NCBI GenBank assembly: GCA_900314885.1
Contig: OMWY01000003.1
Location: 1 to 64,000, forward strand
DNA: 64,000 bases
From: an uncultured Eubacteriales bacterium
GTDB taxonomy: Bacteria > Bacillota > Clostridia > Lachnospirales > Lachnospiraceae
Direction of reading: 5' to 3'
Both the position numbers and the translations under genes were made by a program. Positions 15,855-24,192 of this stretch are shown here, one piece after another (position 1 is the first letter of the stretch; the number at the start of each line of letters is the position of its first letter). The notes beneath the pieces were generated by a model. It was not told where the DNA came from, did not search any database, and saw only the letters and a program-made list of their open reading frames with translations.

Positions 15855-16064
15855 TCAATATTCCTTTGTAACTTCCTTCACACCATACTTCCGCTTGAAT
15901 TCCTCCAGATCAGAAGGATTCCGGATCAACATGACCTCTTCAAACTTCCCGGTCTCCAGATCCTTGAAGCCTGCGACCTGTTCCCCGTTACAGATGGAAC
16001 AATGAAGAACGGCCTGCTTGCCGATAAGGTCGAAATGCTCTTGTTTTTTCTTTCTGGAAAACAT
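15855..16064 (-). CDS. Small conserved hypothetical protein with CSICNGEQ motif
   Basis: 69 residues, soluble. Basic start MFSRKKKQEHFDL, central CSICNGEQVAGFKDLETGKFEEV, and a C-terminal LEEFKRKYGV segment. The family is widespread in gut Firmicutes but has no known function; databases sometimes carry misleading enzyme names for it. The ATG shares one base with the TGA of the preceding small frame (TGATG), so the two were co-translated. The CxxC pair could bind a metal, but only one pair is present. Confidence 0.65.
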   Translation of the reverse strand: MFSRKKKQEHFDLIGKQAVLHCSICNGEQVAGFKDLETGKFEEVMLIRNPSDLEEFKRKYGVKEVTKEY

Positions 16065-16232
16065 CAGTCATCACTCTTCTTTCCCTTCTTAAGTACTGTC
16101 CGAATTGCCTCCGCCAATGTTTCATCAGGAAGTCCGGAAACTGCTTTTTCCCTTTGCGAACGGGTGCGGAGTCAGAAAAGTCCGAATGTCCTCACTGGTG
16201 ATGTCATCTATGTTTTTGTCACCGTTCTTCAT
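16064..16232 (-). pseudogene. Frameshifted small gene upstream of the CSICNGEQ protein
   Basis: The ATG at 16232 opens a frame MKNGDKNIDDITSEDIRTFL... that hits a stop after 35 codons. Removing one A in the GGGAAAAAGC run (about 16143-16148) restores a 55-residue protein ending TLAEAIRTVLKKGKKSDD, whose TGA overlaps the next ATG. This is best read as a single-base insertion in an A-run (mutation, sequencing error or slippage). Function unknown. Confidence 0.5.
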
Positions 16233-16262
16233 TACAAACTATCTTCACGACAAACTGAAATT

Positions 16263-16499
16263 TTACAACTTCTTTTGTAAATAAATCATGTCCACCAACT
16301 GTTTTCCACATTCAATTATAGGATGATCATAATTATCGATAAAGAAGTTCTTTACCCTGTGAGATCTGACGAAACCACATTTTTCATAAAACGGTACAGT
16401 CAAAAGGCTGTCTCCTGTACCAACCTGAAGGACGGAAATTATACAAGATTTATTATAAGTAAAGTTTACCACTCTTTGTGTTGTGTTGCAGTATACCAA
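16263..16499 (-). pseudogene. GNAT acetyltransferase, C-terminal remnant
   Basis: Residues from about 24 on ([34 protein letters not shown]) match the last third of GNAT enzymes: the Q/GxGxx-derived helix, the FYEKCGF motif and the NYDxPI..DM tail. The acetyl-CoA-binding N-terminal two thirds are absent. The 5' end of the frame is not acetyltransferase sequence but repeat R2 (16446-16501), which marks the truncation point. Confidence 0.75.
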
Positions 16500-16501
16500 A
16501 T
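16446..16501. repeat. Dispersed repeat R2, copy 1
   Basis: 56 bp containing AAAGTTTACCACTCTTTGTG. It matches 19441-19496 with about 7 differences. It abuts the broken end of the GNAT remnant. Confidence 0.7.
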
Positions 16502-16561
16502 GAACTTTTTAACAGCGGGACTATCATGATTCCGATAGTTTCAATGTCCTTCATCCGATTG

Positions 16562-16846
16562 CTATCTCTCCCACGTGCATTTAGTGTTAGGATAATATCC
16601 CATGTTTTTAATTCCGGCCTTCTTAAGCGTTTTAAGTTGCGCTGAGAAGCTCTTCTGGCTTAACCAACGTTCTTTCTCCCAGTCATAAGACTGAATCTTC
16701 ACAATAGTCCTGTCCGTACCGCCTGCCTTTTTCACAGCATTGGCTACACTACGCAAGAAGGCAAGCGGATGTTTCTCATGATCCATATAGGGGTAATCCA
16801 TGACGACGATTTCATGCTTTTCCTGCTTTCTGGAAGCCATATCCAT
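16562..16846 (-). pseudogene. Remnant resembling the C-terminal domain of a PgaB-like polysaccharide N-deacetylase/GH
   Basis: 94-residue frame. From MDYPYMDHEKHP on it resembles the end of the C-terminal glycoside-hydrolase-like domain of PgaB (IVKIQSYDWEKERWLSQKSF, then LKKAGIKNMGYYPNTKCTWE). A full protein exceeds 600 residues and the deacetylase domain is missing. The match is from pattern memory and moderate. The likely source is a decayed exopolysaccharide gene. Confidence 0.45.
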
Positions 16847-16876
16847 TATTCTTCAGCCTGTCTGCCGGTTTCAATA

Positions 16877-17815
16877 TCAGTCATCTTCCCGATGACTCTT
16901 CCCTTTTTCTTTGTGCTTCATCCCAGCCTTCCGCACAGCCTCATTCTGGTTGACCTGATACTGCTCTTCCTCTGCACAAAATTCTTCATCTTCATCCATG
17001 ATGTTCCTTACGATCAGGCTCCTTGTCAGCCTGTCTGCCCGGCTCTCTTCTGCATTCAGTTTTTCCCGTCTTCTGACGTAGAAGTAGCCAAGCGTGCTGA
17101 ACACGACTGCTCCGAGAAAGTTTACGAACAGATCCTTCAACGTGTCCAGAATTCCGATATCCAGATAGCCTCCTTCTACTGTATACGTCTGTCCGTCCGC
17201 TGTATGTATGACCGTGTCCGTGATATTCTTTACGGCAATGATCTTCTGACTGTGTGTAGAATCCAGGCTGACCGACTGGAAGTTCTGCACGATGAAATCC
17301 TTTTGCATGTCCTGACCGAAAAACAGATCTGCCGCGCACTCGATAAATTCCCACAGAACACCTATGGTCATGGAAAAGCAGAACGCAACCAGAGCAAGAT
17401 AAAAAGGCGACAGGTCGACGCGCTTGCTGTGCCGGTTTAAAAGGTCGACCAGGGAAAAACCGACAGCTGCAGCCAGGAATCCGTTTATGGTATGCAGCAT
17501 CGTATCCCAGCCAGGGATAGCAGTGTAGAAAGCATCCACCTCTCCCAGAATCTCCGCCGCGAAAATAAAGAGGTAGATAATGGCTTCAAAGATAGTCGGT
17601 ATTTCTATCTTGAAGTGGTCTTCCAAGAGACTCGGTATCAAAAATAATAATAAAGACAGAATGCAGATGGCAAAGCCTTCGAAGTTTTTTGTCAAAAGCT
17701 GTCGAACGGCCACCAGTATGACGAGGACCCGCAGAACAGAATAGACACGGAAGGCAACCGGGTCACGCCGTATCCGAACACGGAGATAACTGATATAGTT
17801 TCTGATCTTTTTCAT
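16877..17815 (-). CDS. Polytopic membrane protein, YjdF/DUF2238-like (paralog A)
   Basis: 312 residues. About six to seven membrane segments in the first 160 residues, with a conserved PGWDTMLHTINGFLAAAVGF block and GVLWEFIE; then a soluble stretch (DMQKDFIVQNFQSVSLDSTHSQKI), a last membrane segment and a charged tail (NIMDEDEEF). It is nearly identical to 25988-26917 except in the tails. The D..H..E pattern in the membrane resembles the DUF2238/YjdF family, function unknown; the match is tentative. It is 21 bp downstream of a TVP38-family gene, an arrangement also seen in decayed form at 27 kb. Confidence 0.7.
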   Translation of the reverse strand: MKKIRNYISYLRVRIRRDPVAFRVYSVLRVLVILVAVRQLLTKNFEGFAICILSLLLFLIPSLLEDHFKIEIPTIFEAIIYLFIFAAEILGEVDAFYTAIPGWDTMLHTINGFLAAAVGFSLVDLLNRHSKRVDLSPFYLALVAFCFSMTIGVLWEFIECAADLFFGQDMQKDFIVQNFQSVSLDSTHSQKIIAVKNITDTVIHTADGQTYTVEGGYLDIGILDTLKDLFVNFLGAVVFSTLGYFYVRRREKLNAEESRADRLTRSLIVRNIMDEDEEFCAEEEQYQVNQNEAVRKAGMKHKEKGKSHREDD

Positions 17816-17836
17816 ATTATTTTTTCCTCCATGTGA

Positions 17837-18538
17837 TCACTTCTGTCTGTCCTCTTTTTTCTTCTCCGAATGTACTCTCCGGTACCAAAACATACCGACC
17901 GCCGTCAATGCCATGATGCCGATTAGTACACCAGCGAAAAGGCCATACTTCTCACCTGCCAGGGCATGACCGGAAAGCGTAGAGAGCAGGATGGCCGGGA
18001 ACCTCCCCGCCAGGCTGAACAGCAAAAATTCCCTTATGGATAGATCTGTCAGGCCCAGGATATAAGACATCAGATCCTTAGGTATTCCCGGAATCAGAAA
18101 CAGTAGTAAGATCACTGTTCTTGACCGGTCTGTCGTTTTCAGGAACTTTGCCTTTTCTATCTCTTCCGGTTTGAAAAAAAGCTCGACAAATGCTATACCG
18201 AAACGGCGTGTCAGCAGAAAAACCAGCAATCCTCCAAGCGTCATGCCGATATCGCAAATGATAGCACCCGGCAAGAGGCCGAAAGCATATCCTGCCGCGA
18301 TTTCAAACGGACCGCCCGGAACGACGGCAGCAAAGACCTGCAGGATCAGAAGGCCGATAAATCCAAAGACGCTCACCGGCCCGGTCTTCTGTACGGCTTC
18401 ACGAAGTTCCTCCGGATGATCGGCAAGGCCGGCAACAGGCTTTGCCAGCAGGATTGTTATGATGATCATCAGAGCAATGGCAGAAACAAAAAATGAAGCA
18501 CTGATGATCTTCTTTTTTCTTTCATTGATACTCTTCAT
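17837..18538 (-). CDS. TVP38/TMEM64 (DedA/VTT) family membrane protein
   Basis: 233 residues, about five to six membrane segments. The VTT core is clear: GPFEIAAGYAFGLLPGAIICDIGMTLGGLLVFLLTRRFG with F..G..FG..PG, then FLIPGIPKDLMSYILGLTDLS, the re-entrant loop of the DedA superfamily, which includes phospholipid scramblases/transporters. It ends in a basic tail. Upstream partner of the YjdF-like gene. An internally deleted homolog lies at 26948-27087. Confidence 0.88.
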   Translation of the reverse strand: MKSINERKKKIISASFFVSAIALMIIITILLAKPVAGLADHPEELREAVQKTGPVSVFGFIGLLILQVFAAVVPGGPFEIAAGYAFGLLPGAIICDIGMTLGGLLVFLLTRRFGIAFVELFFKPEEIEKAKFLKTTDRSRTVILLLFLIPGIPKDLMSYILGLTDLSIREFLLFSLAGRFPAILLSTLSGHALAGEKYGLFAGVLIGIMALTAVGMFWYRRVHSEKKKEDRQK

Positions 18539-18599
18539 GGCAAATAAAAAAATTTCCGCCCATCCTATTTCAACACTTCATCAGCTATCGACATAGCCA

Positions 18600-18908
18600 T
18601 TATTCCTTTACGACATCAAGATGCTGTCTGCTTTCGAATCCGTCGTTCTTCAAATCCGAATCCATCAGGTCCGGTCTGTTATGAAAATCATTTTCAATTA
18701 CGCCAAGACCGGCAATAATTTTATTTCCGTCGAGGCACAGGTACCATCCATATTCTGTTTCTCCGCTCAAAAATGCTTCCATGCATTCCAGATAGGCTTC
18801 TTTCGGAACACCCCACTTGCTATGAAACCATTCCGCAGCTTTATCTTTCATCGATGGCATTTCTGCCAAAGTAATATACTTATAATCACTCATATCGCAT
18901 AAGCTCAA
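18600..18908 (-). pseudogene. GNAT acetyltransferase, N-terminal remnant
   Basis: The frame starts best at MSDYKYITLAEMPSM (about 18893). It follows a GNAT N-terminus (KDKAAEWFHSKWGVPKEAYLECM, YGWYLCLDGNKIIAGLGVIENDFHNRPDL), then switches to an unrelated 21-residue tail (about residue 82 on) and stops. The acetyl-CoA-binding domain is missing. Truncated at the opposite end to the 16263-16499 remnant. Confidence 0.7.
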
Positions 18909-19046
18909 CGATTTCTTATCCTTTTACATATCTGTTCATCAGAAAAGAAACCTGGCACATAGCTATGTCCTCCTTTTTTTATCTTTTAATTAATTCCAAA
19001 ATTCCGCCGTTCCATCCAACGGTCGATAGTTTCTGAATTTATATTC

Positions 19047-19232
19047 TTATATAATATTACTCTTTCCACCAGCGGAATTGCAAATAGCGGTTTCTGCTGT
19101 TTTACTAAAAAATTGATATCCCGACTCACTGTCTTCTGTGATAATATGGTCAGGATTTTCTGCTACGTAAGTATTTTCCGGATATATTTCATACATCTCA
19201 TTATAAACTTCAATATTATAAATGGCCTTCAT
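19047..19232 (-). pseudogene. Remnant of the P-loop/Toprim-like ATPase (second copy of the 32.5-kb module)
   Basis: Reads MK then AIYNIEV...HIITEDSESGYQFF...NSAGGKSNII. It aligns to residues 128-197 of the intact ATPase at 32504-33496 (AIYEIV...HIITEDSNSGYQFY...SANGNTNII). The Walker A half (about residues 3-127) is gone, in frame, with the start codon and MK kept. Shortly downstream another frame carries a short basic C-terminal tail. Clear homology, clearly non-functional as an ATPase. Confidence 0.75.
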
Positions 19233-19266
19233 ACTATCGCCTCAAAAATTCTCCTTTTAAAACCGT

Positions 19267-19426
19267 CTACATCAACTCATCCATATTTGTAACAACCTGC
19301 TTATTATTTTCTATAATAATAGAAAAATTATCACATTCTCCAAAGTCCATCATATATCCCAATCTTACAAATATATCCTTGCTTTCTGAGATTTTTAGCA
19401 ACCACTTAGCATAATTATTACCATCC
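19267..19426 (-). pseudogene. Remnant of the DUF4869 gene (second copy of the 32.5-kb module)
   Basis: Minus-strand translation gives DGNNYAKWLLKISESKDI...LGYMMDFGECDNFSIIIEN and a TAG stop at 19267. It aligns to residues 90-140 of the intact DUF4869 protein (GDNCAKWVLKIAEQKDL...HIMHFEGNFEIKIMN). Only the C-terminal third survives. It precedes the ATPase remnant in the same order as the intact module. Confidence 0.7.
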
Positions 19427-19440
19427 TAACATTCTATCAA

Positions 19441-19779
19441 AGATTCGTTATAAATAAAGTTTACCACTCTTTGTGTTGTACTGCAATATACTAAATTGCG
19501 TCAATGTCAATCTGCGCAAGCCTAACAGAAGTCTTACTATTCGTAATATGTATAGCAGCTATAGCTTCAAGGTCATATCTATGGTTTGCCACTATTCTGA
19601 CTGTCAGCGAAATCACACAAATAATAGCAACCACGATTTTTCTGATACTAACTATCTTAATCTCTTCTTCCATCCTTGTCAAAGTTTTTTATTTGTTTTG
19701 ACAATACTTGATTTCATAAAAATAAAAAAAGCTGCTCACAGCCGAATTTCTTCGCCATGAACAGCCCTTCCTTATCATT
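19441..19779. other. Non-coding stretch: repeat R2 copy 2 (19441-19496), otherwise nothing recognised until the GH3 terminator
   Basis: The first 56 bp are repeat R2 (about 7 differences from 16446-16501) and begin just beyond the broken end of the DUF4869 remnant. Between 19497 and 19720 there are short hydrophobic frames on both strands with no recognisable family or ribosome-binding site; I treat them as chance. Confidence 0.55.
19722..19765 (-). terminator. Intrinsic terminator of the GH3 gene
   Basis: Minus strand GCTGTTCA (19765-19758) pairs with TGAGCAGC (19738-19731), allowing one G-U, with a 19-nt internal loop, followed by TTTTTTT. It lies 15 nt after the GH3 stop. Confidence 0.7.
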
Positions 19780-22725
19780 TCAATCGAATCTGAACCAGCA
19801 TATCCTCGCGTCGCCTTTTATTTCAATTGTCAGGGTACCTTCATTTTTATCCGGCAGAGTATCACACATCAGTTCCACTTCCTGGTAAACAGCAGGCCAA
19901 CGATCAGGCTGAGGGTCTCCCTCCTTTAACGAGTTCTCGCGGAATACAGCTTCCTCCGTATAAGAGCCTGTGTCACCTCTAAATGTCGCGATACATTTTC
20001 CATCGGCCAGTACATTAACCTCACAGCGTTTCTCCGCCTTCAAAAGAATATAGCATTTCTTCCATATACTTTTAAAATGACAGTCTCTTAAAGTGATAGT
20101 ACAAGGAGCCGTGATATTTCGAGGACTCACGGAGGTAAATCCAAAGTGTCCCTCAAGAAGCTCGACGTTCTCATAGTCATCGTAGCTGTCAGCCCTGTAT
20201 CTCTTGCTTAAATCTCTGCATCCTGTCTGCACACCCGGCACGAAGAGACTCACTGTGAGCGTCTCATCGGCACTCGAGTGACCGGCAAAAAATCTATAAT
20301 TCCCTTCTACCAGAATCATACTGTTGCTTATTGTATCATAATATTCCAATTCACGAGTTGGCACATTCAATGAGACTATACGTTTCTCACCCGGCAATAG
20401 ATCTTTTACCCTTGTAAACGCTATAAGCTGCCTTGATGGGCGAGGCACCCTGCCTTCAGGCGCGCGGCAGTATATTTCAACCACCTCATCCGATATAAAT
20501 GATCCGGTATTGGCTACGGTCAGCGTCACATTTATCATGGTCCGATCAGCTAGCGTTACATCTAAGTCAGACCACTTAAACGTAGTATATGAAAGCCCAT
20601 ATCCGAACGGGAAAATAACCTCGCCGTCATAATACCGATACGTTCTATGGCCGCGAATTATATCATAATCATTGATATCAGGAAGATCATCGTCACTCCT
20701 GTACCAGGTCTGGTTTAACCTTCCCGAAGGTGAGACTTTGCCGAACAGAATATCCGCTAAAGCGGTTCCCATCTCTTCACTTCCGCTAGCACTCCAGAGC
20801 ATGGCGTCAACATCCTTTTCCGCCCCATTCATGGAATATGGATAATTAGAAAGCATTACAACAATGACCCTTTTTGAAGCAGATCTTACAGCTTCAAGCA
20901 GACGCTGCTCATGAAGCGGCAACGCTATACTTGCCCGGTCTATTTCCTCTTTTGCGTTAACCATAGGATTGCAGCCCAATGCGAAGACTACTGTCTCAGC
21001 CTTTTTCGCCGCGCTCACCGCCTGCTCTATACCATCGCTTACTATATCCACATGGATGTCTGCCGGAACGCCATTGATGTCAGCATATAAGCTGCCATCT
21101 TCCCTTACACAGACCGGGACATGAAATCTGTTCGTAAGCCGTGTCGCCCCATCCTTTTCAGTCTCAAGATGAAAAATCTCCATTACGAACCAGTCTAAAG
21201 CGCTATTCCTGTCAGCTGTAAGCCTGCCTCTTGATTCGGGAGCCTTATCGGTATGATATTGTCGAGACTGAAGATACCTGCCTGTCCTCTCCGAACGAAA
21301 TAGTATGCTTCCGTAACCCCAGTCTTCCATGACGAAGGTATCTCCTGTCTTTCCTCCAGGCGCAAGCGCAGCGGTATTGTCATCACGGATATATACTTCC
21401 CTGTCGTTAATCCGAAGGCGAACCCTGTCCCATGCGTCAAAGGCTTCATATTTTCTGCCGGATAATTCTTCAATACCATCTCGAAGAGTTTTCCTGTATG
21501 GCGGAACTCCGCCATACCAGTCATTAAATGAGACATCGGAAACAGGCCCTACGAGTGTAAGACCATCTAAATCTTTCTCCTGTAAAGGAAGAATTCCTTT
21601 GTCATTTTTTAGCAGTACAACGCTTTCCTGTGTAAATTTTCTGCAAAATTCCCTGGTTCCAGGAGTGTCGATGTCTGCTTCCGTAACCCTGTCATATGGA
21701 TTCCGATTATTTCTGTCATAGATACCGAGCCGTAGCCTCGTTCGAAAAGTGTTCCTTATTGCGGTGTCGACTTCTTCCTCGGTAATAATTCCAAGCTCAT
21801 AAGCCTCTTTAGCTGCACGATTCACCTCATCTGCCGGGTCAGACATAGCGTCAACTCCGGCATGTAATGCTCCGGCAATTGTCTCAGCATGAGTTCCATA
21901 ATAATGGTGGAGTCTCGCGACGAGTGCCATAGCGCCGCCATCGCTTACCACATGTCCGTGAAGCCCAAACTTATCCTTTAAAATAGACTGAACCTGTGGG
22001 TTAAGAATTCCCGGAGTGCCATTTATCCTGTTATAAGCGGTCATTACAGCTTCCGCATGGCCGTCCATTATAGCCCGCCTAAAGGGCTCAAGGTAGAATT
22101 CGTACATATTTCGGGAATCAATTGACGAATTTTTCCAGCCGCGACCATTCTCTGTATTATTAGCGTAAAAATGCTTTAACGTCGCAGCGCATCTGAGATA
22201 ACGAGGATCGTCCCCCTGCATTCCTTTTATGTAGGAAGAAGCCATAGCGCCGGTGAGGACCGGATCCTCACCATAACCTTCTTCATTCCTACCCCAGCGA
22301 GGATCACGCTCAAGATCAACCGTTGGAGCCCATCTTGAAAGGCCACCGTCAGGATGCCTGTGATATATGACTCTCGCCTCTGTGCCTACAATCTCGCCGG
22401 CCTTTCGTATAGCTTCGATATCCCAGGTAGAGCTCATCCCTATCGGCTGTGGAAATGATGTAGTGATATCCGGCTTGCCTGATTCATCCAGATCATTCCT
22501 TTCTACTACACCGTGAGCTGCCTCGCCGCCTAGATAGGTTCCTCTGATACCAAGGCGTGGAATATCAGCGCCAATGGATGACAGAAGTGTTAGTTTCTCA
22601 TCTATCGTGAGATTCTCTATAAGCCAGTCAAGTCTTCTTTCAATCGGTTCACTATCGTCCCAGAATAATGTATCCATATCCGTATTATCCAGCTTTCCCC
22701 AAATACTGTCTTCTTTATTTTCCAT
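19780..22725 (-). CDS. Glycoside hydrolase family 3 beta-glucosidase/beta-xylosidase with fascin-like insertion
   Basis: 981 residues from the ATG at 22725 (AAGGGG upstream; the earlier ATG at 22764 would add 13 residues without a site). No signal peptide, so cytoplasmic. GH3 N-domain: RWAPTVDLERDPRWGRNEEGYGEDP, KHFYANN, the nucleophile Asp in HVVSDGGAM, then the GH3 C-domain split by a roughly 150-residue insertion. The insertion (RVRLRINDREVYIRDDN...RSERTGRYLQ...DWFVMEIFHL) looks like a fascin/beta-trefoil fold. Fn3-like C-domain (GYGLSYTTFKW...NTGSFISDEVVEIY) and a final beta-rich, CBM6-like region follow. Likely hydrolyses plant oligosaccharides inside the cell. Confidence 0.92.
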   Translation of the reverse strand: MENKEDSIWGKLDNTDMDTLFWDDSEPIERRLDWLIENLTIDEKLTLLSSIGADIPRLGIRGTYLGGEAAHGVVERNDLDESGKPDITTSFPQPIGMSSTWDIEAIRKAGEIVGTEARVIYHRHPDGGLSRWAPTVDLERDPRWGRNEEGYGEDPVLTGAMASSYIKGMQGDDPRYLRCAATLKHFYANNTENGRGWKNSSIDSRNMYEFYLEPFRRAIMDGHAEAVMTAYNRINGTPGILNPQVQSILKDKFGLHGHVVSDGGAMALVARLHHYYGTHAETIAGALHAGVDAMSDPADEVNRAAKEAYELGIITEEEVDTAIRNTFRTRLRLGIYDRNNRNPYDRVTEADIDTPGTREFCRKFTQESVVLLKNDKGILPLQEKDLDGLTLVGPVSDVSFNDWYGGVPPYRKTLRDGIEELSGRKYEAFDAWDRVRLRINDREVYIRDDNTAALAPGGKTGDTFVMEDWGYGSILFRSERTGRYLQSRQYHTDKAPESRGRLTADRNSALDWFVMEIFHLETEKDGATRLTNRFHVPVCVREDGSLYADINGVPADIHVDIVSDGIEQAVSAAKKAETVVFALGCNPMVNAKEEIDRASIALPLHEQRLLEAVRSASKRVIVVMLSNYPYSMNGAEKDVDAMLWSASGSEEMGTALADILFGKVSPSGRLNQTWYRSDDDLPDINDYDIIRGHRTYRYYDGEVIFPFGYGLSYTTFKWSDLDVTLADRTMINVTLTVANTGSFISDEVVEIYCRAPEGRVPRPSRQLIAFTRVKDLLPGEKRIVSLNVPTRELEYYDTISNSMILVEGNYRFFAGHSSADETLTVSLFVPGVQTGCRDLSKRYRADSYDDYENVELLEGHFGFTSVSPRNITAPCTITLRDCHFKSIWKKCYILLKAEKRCEVNVLADGKCIATFRGDTGSYTEEAVFRENSLKEGDPQPDRWPAVYQEVELMCDTLPDKNEGTLTIEIKGDARICWFRFD

Positions 22726-22787
22726 AAGTAACCCCTTACAAATATAATAGCAAAAATCTGCCATTACATTTTTCTTAGCGAATTTCT

Positions 22788-23267
22788 TTATAAAAGATCC
22801 TTTTCATATAACAGATAACCATCCGTATTTCCCTTGAATGAAAAACCGATACGGGCGAGTACCCTGATAGAAGTCGTATTTGCTTCATCCACTTCTGCAT
22901 TTACAAGCCGGACCTTTTGGTTCTTCAGGAAGTTACATAGGCCCAAAACCGCTTCGGCGCAGTACCCCTTTCCGGTGTATCTTTTATTCAAGGTATAGCC
23001 GATTTCCGCAGTATTTTTTTCAAGCTTCAGATAAAGGTCGCCTATCAGCGCATCATCGCAGAGAATTGCGAGCTGCGCTCCCAAGCCGAAGTCCTGCTCC
23101 TTCAAGAGTTCCTTACAATACTCTTCCCTGCTAAGGCACTTAAAGCCCTGATATTTCATCCATTCGGAGTCATTCCGGTACTCCATGAACCCTTCTATGT
23201 CATCCGTCACAAAAGATGATACGCAGAGTCTCTCTGTTTTAAAATAAATTTTTCTATCCTCTAACAT
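22788..23267 (-). CDS. GNAT-family N-acetyltransferase (RimJ/RimL-like)
   Basis: 159 residues. Starts MLEDRKIYFKTERLCVSSF, typical of RimJ/RimL-type enzymes. The acetyl-CoA loop region reads IGYTLNKRYTGKGYCAEAVLGL and the C-terminal motif ANTTSIRVLARIGFSFKG. Full length, unlike the GNAT remnants nearby. Substrate unknown (protein N-terminus or small amine). 14 bp downstream of the macrodomain gene, so probably co-transcribed. Confidence 0.88.
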   Translation of the reverse strand: MLEDRKIYFKTERLCVSSFVTDDIEGFMEYRNDSEWMKYQGFKCLSREEYCKELLKEQDFGLGAQLAILCDDALIGDLYLKLEKNTAEIGYTLNKRYTGKGYCAEAVLGLCNFLKNQKVRLVNAEVDEANTTSIRVLARIGFSFKGNTDGYLLYEKDLL

Positions 23268-23281
23268 CCTGGTATCCCTAT

Positions 23282-24067
23282 TTAAAGTTCTTCGATAGTT
23301 TCCCTATCATGATATATTTCCTCATCGATATCTTTGAAAACATTGAAAATAACCTTATTTACCGAAGTGCCTTTCATGAGGTACTCTCGCACTGTATCCA
23401 CCGCAATCTCAGCTGCGCGTTCATTAGGGAACATGAATACGCCGGTTGAAATGCAACAGAAGGCTACACTCGTTAGGTTATTTTCTGCCGCGAGGTCAAG
23501 GCATGAATTATAACATGATGCCAGCAGTCGCTCGTGCTCCTTCGTAAGTTTCCCCTGAACAATAGGTCCTACCGTGTGTAGTACATACTTGCATGGCAGG
23601 TTATAAGCCTTTGTAATCTTTGCCTGGCCCGTCGGCTCATCGTATCCCTGCTTATCCATAATTCTCGCGCAATCAAGTCGCAGCTGGACTCCGGCAAAAG
23701 TGTGAATGCAGTTGTCTATACAGGTATGATTCGGAACATAACAGCCTGTCATTCCACTGTTTGCCGCATTTACTATGGCATCAACGGCAAGTCTTGTGAT
23801 ATCTCCCTTCCAGATTGCGAGCCCTTCTTCATTAAATGAAATATCATCAAGACTGACAATTCCCTTTTCCGCTGCTTCTTCCTTAAGGTACGCATCCTGA
23901 ACCGAAAGGAAATCATCATCGATTTCCATCGGCATTCGGACATTCATGAGTCCCCGGAGAAGCCTGCGCTGACCACCTTCGTCAGCAGGAATCTCAGCAT
24001 CACGATATTCCGGATTCTCATCGAGGAGCCACCTTATCAGATATTTTCTTCGTTCTGTCTGGTTCAT
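23282..24067 (-). CDS. Zinc-containing macrodomain protein-ADP-ribose hydrolase
   Basis: 261 residues from the ATG at 24067 with GGAAGGAGATT upstream. N-terminal helical region (about 1-90) and a macrodomain with AIVNAANSGMTGCYVPNHTCIDNCIHTFAG, whose C..H..C layout is the zinc loop of Zn-macrodomains; later VLHTVGPIV and CCISTGVFMFPNERAAEIAV. Such enzymes remove ADP-ribose from proteins and in some firmicutes pair with SirTM, GcvH-L and LplA2. None of those partners is visible; a GNAT gene follows instead. Confidence 0.9.
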   Translation of the reverse strand: MNQTERRKYLIRWLLDENPEYRDAEIPADEGGQRRLLRGLMNVRMPMEIDDDFLSVQDAYLKEEAAEKGIVSLDDISFNEEGLAIWKGDITRLAVDAIVNAANSGMTGCYVPNHTCIDNCIHTFAGVQLRLDCARIMDKQGYDEPTGQAKITKAYNLPCKYVLHTVGPIVQGKLTKEHERLLASCYNSCLDLAAENNLTSVAFCCISTGVFMFPNERAAEIAVDTVREYLMKGTSVNKVIFNVFKDIDEEIYHDRETIEEL

Positions 24068-24192
24068 ACAATCTCCTTCCAAGCTGGGCAATTCTTTGTA
24101 ATAAATAATCAATGGATGTAATGATTGTAGTTACATTGTATAATATAAATATACTACTTTTCTTTTGTAATGTCAATAGTTACATCTGATTA

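Noticed and set aside
19504-19701. 65-codon hydrophobic plus-strand frame and its minus-strand counterpart 19491-19682
   Set aside because: Hydrophobic composition follows from AT-rich sequence; no ribosome site, no family, surrounded by remnants.
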